Below, in pieces: positions 58,943 through 64,000 of a stretch of 64,000 nucleotides of DNA. Position 1 is the stretch's first letter; every line of letters starts with the position of its first letter. The DNA is taken from positions 14,315,501 through 14,379,500 of the forward strand of contig CM060195.1 of assembly GCA_030549335.1 (NCBI GenBank), given 5' to 3'. Below the pieces are notes generated by a model, which worked only from the letters and a program-made list of their open reading frames with translations, had not been told where the DNA came from and did not search any database. The position numbers were made by a program, and so were the translations under genes. Source of the DNA: Pontederia crassipes (taxonomy: Eukaryota; Streptophyta; Magnoliopsida; Commelinales; Pontederiaceae).

Positions 58943-60619
58943 CGTAACGCCCCGAGACCCATGTGACTTTTACGTGCTCAGAGCCATCCCAGACGAGCTA
59001 CTCAATCTTTTATAAAATATTTTTACGAAATAAAATTTATTAAGCGCGGAATATAAACAATAAATGCGGAAGACTTTTTAATAATAATAGCTAATAATCT
59101 ATAATATTCAAAATAACTAAATTATCAATAAGTTCACAATTTTAATAAATGCGGAAATAATAAAAATTAGACAACTCAATCTAGAAATATGTGTAACATT
59201 TGTCTGTCACTGAGCATAACCACCTGCAGGACCACCATCAATAGCTCTTTCACCTGCATGGATCGAGGTACGTGAAAAATATCCATGAGTATAAAATTAC
59301 TCAGTACATAGGGTCTACTAAAATAATTCATATGCTGAATCGAAAATAAGATACGATCAATGATGAGTCAATTGAGCAATCAATACAATAATCAATTAAC
59401 ACTATAACGATTAATCAATATGAACAATTATATCAAGCTATGGTCAAAAGACCAATCAATAGCGATAACAATAAATAATTTCCTGATCAATTGGATTGAT
59501 GATTCAATATATCAATATGACAATAAAGTCATAAATGAATAGGAAGGATCAAGAAAATGTCAGATAATCGATCAATATTAATTTAACAATTAACGATATC
59601 AATGACGCCTGATCATTATGGCACTATTCAATTTAACAAATTTTAATTCAATATAAATGGTCATTGGTCAATAACAATTCCATTCGATTCAATGGGCGGA
59701 AGAAATGCCAATCAACGCCAGTTTCCAGGTGACCATGATCTGTTCAATTCAATGCAATTTCAATCCAACTCAATTCGATTCGATTTTAATTCAATTCAAT
59801 TCAATCTACAATGTTCGGAGTTATCCAATTCAATGGGGAGCGCTCGGTCAATTAAGGAAATCTCCATATCTCTTTTATGTAGGTTAGTGGGGGATCAGTG
59901 CCACGATAAGACACCCAATAATATAGCGCTAACAAATATTTATGAATAGCGGGGGATCATGAGCAAACACAGGACAACCATAGCTTCTCTAATGGATGAT
60001 GACGTCTCAAACTTTTTGGTGCATTCTCTGCCCCAGTTAATTCAATTCAATTCAATTCAATAACAATATGGCTCGGGGGCTTGGAGACAATCAGAGAACA
60101 TGAAGATCCAGCAACTTTCAGCTTTTATCTTATTTACCTAAAATGTCTATTTTTTTAATAATTTTAATTTAGGTGAGACAAGACCCAATCAAAAAGATTA
60201 CTGAATCAATATCACAATCAACTTTCAGCAAGTTTCAACTTTTATCTTGTCACTTGGACGTCATGCCTCGACCACCAGACACCAAGAATCAAAGAGGAGG
60301 AAACTCCTTTGACGATTGGCCCTATGGATTTATTTATTTGGCTCTAGATAGTCGATTTCCAATCCATCTATAACTTCCAATCCCAATCAAATTTAATCTT
60401 TTAATTAATCTCTTTTAACAATTCTGATTTATTTTAATAATTAAATAATTTAGAATTTAATTAAATATCCCATAATACAATTTTATCCTTAATTAAACTC
60501 CTCTCCTATTTTCCTTTATTTTAGGAATTATTTATAATAATAATATTAATGCCCATATTTCTCATAATAAAAATAATAAAATATTATTTTCTCAAGTCTA
60601 AATAATCGGGGTCGTTACA
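58943..60619 (-). repeat. 5' LTR of the minus-strand Gypsy element
   Basis: On the plus strand it runs from CGTAACGCCCCGAG to GGTCGTTACA. It is next to the primer-binding site in the internal region, so it is the 5' LTR. It aligns with both parts of 48785-56180 across the Sirevirus insertion point near 60140, where CCTAAAATGTCTAT is uninterrupted. Confidence 0.85.
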
Positions 60620-60624
60620 AGTAT

Positions 60625-60952
60625 TGATTTGTGTGTTGAGGATTTATAAATTTTAAATCATATTTTCATATTTTCATTTGCATGAGATCATTTCTCGATG
60701 TGGGGACACCTATTTTAGTTAATAATAGAAGATAATAAGACTCTATTTGGGCCTTAAGATCATGCAAATCCATTGTTAAAAATCGATCCAAGGTTGATCC
60801 AAAAATTCAACTTCCTTGTTTCTTGTCAATGTGAACTCTCTAGATCAGCCATCTTTTTTTCTCCCCTCTATGCTCTCATGTGTCATGCTATACCACATGG
60901 GTTGTCGATCGGATGTGGGAAAAAATGAATGGAAGTCACAACGAAAAAAGTA
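60625..60952. other. Short intergenic stretch, nothing recognised
   Basis: Begins as the continuation of the sequence broken at 48784, then mixed AT-rich DNA without gene signal. Confidence 0.4.
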
Positions 60953-60953
60953 G

Positions 60954-61935
60954 GTGTAACACCTCAAGATTTCATCAAGGGCAATATAGTAATTTCATAA
61001 GTTAATTAGAATCCTTGATGAATTCAAAATAATCAAAAGGGAATTTGAGAAGGAATAAGAATATAATTGAAAATGAAATATGAATTGAAGGAAAAAGTAC
61101 TCTTACTTGGAGAAGGAATTAGAATTAGAGTAGGATTAAAAGTATGATTAGAAAGAAAAAAAAGGACAAGAAAGAAACTTAAATTAGGAATTGTAATTAG
61201 ATTGAGATTAGGTATTTCAATTTTGATTTGAGATTCAAAAGATTTATTAATGGACATGGGACTCCCACATAGGATAGGATTGAGAGTTTTATGGCTTAAA
61301 AATATTTCAACGATTAAAATAGTATTTATTATTATTTAATCCAAAAATTAGATGATAAATTACTATAGAATTAAATAATTTCGAAAATTGGAGAAAATGA
61401 AGAAATAAAAAGATAAAATAAAGATATAGTTTGGTTAACATAAGTTATTGATAAAAGTTGGAGATAGAGATTGATTGAGAGAAGTTATGGAGGAGATAAT
61501 AAGAAATTTGAGTAGAGATGGATTTTTGATAAGCATGGTTATAGAATAATTAGAGAAAATTCGGATTTAAGTAAATATGAATATTTAAGAGATGATAACT
61601 AATGATGGATGGTCATGATTGATGGAGAAATAGCCCAAGGTTTAATAGAAGTCAAAAACTCTAGTTGAGAACTATAAATATGGCCTAAAGGGTGACTTGA
61701 AAGTATGATTTACCTTCACAAAAATTTTGCAAAAAAACTCCTCTTTCTCTTTTGTTTTCTCACAAATCGAGGCACTTGAGAAAGCGTGCGAGAACAAGAT
61801 TCAAATAGTAGCCGATGGTTTTTGAACGTCAATAAGGAGGTATCGTCAGCCAAAATCACGACGTACGTGCTGTCCACATATAACAGACACATTTGGTTTT
61901 TCAACCAACTTAAGGTGTGAAATGTGTGGAGTATA
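60954..61935 (+). mobile_element. Possible Gypsy LTR fragment (fossil)
   Basis: Starts TGTAACACCTCAAG, like many Del/Tekay-type LTRs. It has a purine-rich AT middle and a CTATAAATATGGCC box near 61672, followed by a CT-rich CTCCTCTTTCTCTTTTG leader-like segment. No second copy, primer site or target duplication was found, so this is tentative. Confidence 0.3.
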
Positions 61936-62012
61936 ATTAATTGAATTATAGCACATAATTGAGAAAAATGCATATAAATGAAATATGGTCCAAACTCCTC
62001 ACTTCACTATAC

Positions 62013-63538
62013 TGCAAGTGCACATGTCAGAGTAATAGACTCAAGTGTCGTATCCACAGTGATTTAAGAGCTAAAGACTCACTAACTAGACTAGACTAAT
62101 CCTAAACTAAGATAGCTAAAATAACAAGTAAGTGAAAGGGAAGATAACACAGAATCAAACTATAGCTAAGAGATACTCTTTTTGGTAGAGATACTCTTTT
62201 TGGTGTTAAAATGATTAATGTGGACTGAAATCTAACTAGCTAGCTGAAAACCTTAAGGGGATTAACAATTAATGACTGATTCTCCTAGGAATGAGGTTCA
62301 TCTAATTCTACTATAGATGGATTAGAATAATTCAGCAATGCAAGTTAGGTCAGATTCAACCTATATAAGGAACTATTCTCACAGTGCATTAGAATTAAAA
62401 CTAAACATCATATTCTCATATGAATGTTAGCTACGTTGATTTAAGAAGGATCTTTACTGATGTTAGATTATCATGAAGCATAGCACATGACATTTACTGA
62501 TATGCTAGCAATCCTCTCAAACATAAGCATAACAAGTAAAGTCTAAAGATGATATCACAAGTAATCAACAATTACAATGATAGAGCAATTGAATTAACTA
62601 ACCACACAGAAACATAATCAGATCCAACACTAATGTCAATGTTCTCGGTTTATCTCTAAACATCAAGGGAACCTATTATCAATCTCTTGGCTGCCAATAC
62701 AATGTGAGGTTCACACTAACAAAAGATAATTGAATTCATCAAACTCACAACAATAGATTGGAATCAAGAAACATATCATTGTTCTTAGTTCATTTCTAAA
62801 TAAGAGGGAAATCTTAAATCAACTTTTTAGTTTCTATTACAAACATGATTCTCAATGATAAGAACAGATTCCAAAATTTCAGAATTGTACCAACATCAAA
62901 AATGAAATCAGAAATGTTCATCATCCATTCATAACTAAAACTAGACTACTACCCTATCCTAGGAGAGCTTAGATTTAGCTTCTCATAGATGCTAAAACTA
63001 ATACAAAATAGAGAAGGAATTCAGTAAAAATCATTCTGAAATCTGTCGATAGAAAAATTAGCTTCAGCTCCTTCTCCTTTAGCTCTCAAGTCCAGAATTC
63101 TACAAATGGTGGCTGCCCCCTCCATTTCTCCTAGAATCATTCCTTTTATATGACCTTTCTTCACCCTTTGATGCAAATCAGAAGCTTCTATTCTTTCTGA
63201 TCCATCTGTCCTGGTCTCCTCCTTTTCCAGCAGATTTCTTTTTGCTTTTTGGCAGCTTGCAGTGGTCCCCCCTCCTTTTCCAGCAGGATTTTATCTTGAT
63301 TAGTTGTTGAATTCAGGAGAACAACAAGCATCAGACCTTCAAATGAAAATTAAACAAATAGGGGGTTAGAACATCATATAAAATAGCTCAATTATCAAGT
63401 GCAGCATAGTATTATGCAGGAATGATAATTACATGTACATTGAGCATAATTATCCAAATATACACATTTCAAGGCTTATGTGCACATGAATTCATATGTA
63501 GAAATGAGTAAAATCATAGTATGATCAGCTAGTGATCA
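62013..63538 (-). mobile_element. Tat-like LTR on the minus strand, with adjoining 3' internal sequence to the window end (fossil)
   Basis: Read on the minus strand, the sequence to the right (63539-64000) contains TTGCTTGAGGACAAGCAAAA and a purine-rich CTAAGCTTGGGGTAGTT, the usual 3' internal end of Tat/Athila-type Gypsy elements. It is followed by an LTR-like start TGATCACTAG at 63538. The other end carries CACTGTGGATACGACACTTG and finishes ACTTGCA near 62013, a typical Tat-type LTR end. The element continues beyond the window, so its target duplication and second LTR cannot be checked. Confidence 0.5.
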
Positions 63539-64000
63539 AACTACCCCAAGCTTAGTGTTTTGCTTGTCCTCAAGCAAAATATTCAGATATTAAGAACAAA
63601 GATTGAAGTTAATAGTTCACAAATGAATTCAGATTCAGCTGTAAAAGATCAAATGAGTTTCCCACTTTGCTAACACCTCTTGCCATTCTTTCCAATACCC
63701 AATCTCTGGCTGAGGAATCACAAAGGCTAAAGCAAATTTAAGCCATGAAAGAAGTACTAACAATAACTGAATTTGAATTTCAGGGATTGCCAACTTTACT
63801 ATAAAGGTTGAACTACCAATCTCTTGATGAACAAATTTTTGTATTGTTTAAATAGGATAAACCTGACATTTATTCATGATGATGCAAATAAATAGGTTTA
63901 AAACCTGATTTTTATTCATGCTGGTCAACAAGATAAAAAAACTTGGTTTTATTCAGGAGAGATCCCTTTTGGAATTTAACTCTCTTTATTCATGTATGCA

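Larger units (their letters stand above)
48785..60619 (-). mobile_element. Minus-strand Ty3/Gypsy LTR retrotransposon, broken, hosting a Sirevirus insertion (fossil)
   Basis: Bounded by a perfect 5-bp target duplication AGTAT (48780-48784 and 60620-60624). One LTR occupies 48785-56180, split by a Copia element, and the other 58943-60619; they differ in length. The internal region, 56181-58942, reads on the minus strand: primer site GGTATCAGAACC next to the right LTR, gag with the zinc knuckle CLNCGKMGHFPRDC (within 58788-58369), an RNase H-like stretch (57640-57389) and integrase-like debris (about 57124-56500). It is the same family as 10839-18670, judged from LTR ends, gag and RNase H similarity. 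Coding is decayed, with several to ten breaks. LTR pairs differ by roughly a tenth in the stretch I compared, so it is older than the 10839 element. Confidence 0.88.

Overview
This window is plant nuclear DNA. It has spliced genes with GT-AG introns, plant-specific protein families, long AT-rich intergenic tracts and many plant-type retrotransposons. The coding exons are strongly GC-rich while the surroundings are AT-rich, which fits a commelinid monocot (Zingiberales or a similar order). That placement is an inference from composition and element types, and no species is claimed.

Layout. 1-6000: intergenic, with a Mutator-like foldback element (510-1550) bounded by a perfect 9-bp target duplication. 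6001-7257 (-): a single-exon MAPKKK-like kinase with an in-frame TGA, preceded by a (TC)64(AC)12-type microsatellite and a TATA box; part of its upstream region recurs at about 10450-10835. 10839-18670 (+): a broken Ty3/Gypsy element with 2.3-kb LTRs. 18671-26700: AT-rich repeats, a second and third GC-cored foldback element, remnants of Tat-like LTR and Copia elements, and a ~150-bp tandem array. 26692-26745: the 3' part of a tRNA-Gln(TTG).

The gene-bearing part is 26.8-45.7 kb. It holds a small PPR protein like Arabidopsis At4g38150 (+), a KNOLLE/SYP111 cytokinesis syntaxin (+) with a cluster of mitotic MSA-type promoter elements, a seven-exon BNR/Asp-box sialidase-like protein (+), a four-exon GEM-like GRAM-domain protein (-) convergent with it, and a two-exon DUF7804-like protein (+) divergent from the GEM-like gene. 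An RTE LINE sits in the third GEM-like intron. A solo Sirevirus-type LTR, a 170-bp RTE-tailed retroposon and an L1 RNase H fragment lie between the genes.

45.7-64 kb is mostly retroelement DNA. A Sirevirus-like gag-only element (49934-54939, TSD AAATG) sits inside one LTR of a minus-strand Ty3/Gypsy element (48785-60619, TSD AGTAT), which itself interrupts an older Tat-like LTR sequence. The right edge carries another Tat-like LTR on the minus strand.

The genes do not form an obvious pathway. KNOLLE is a cell-division gene, and the GEM family has been linked to division and cell-fate control, but I see no evidence that their proximity is functional. I did not find anything I would call a new biological system. 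The most interesting items are the GC-cored foldback elements, the gag-only Sirevirus with several polypurine runs, the MSA cluster at KNOLLE, the orphan copy of the kinase upstream region, and the sialidase-like gene with a probable GC-AG intron.
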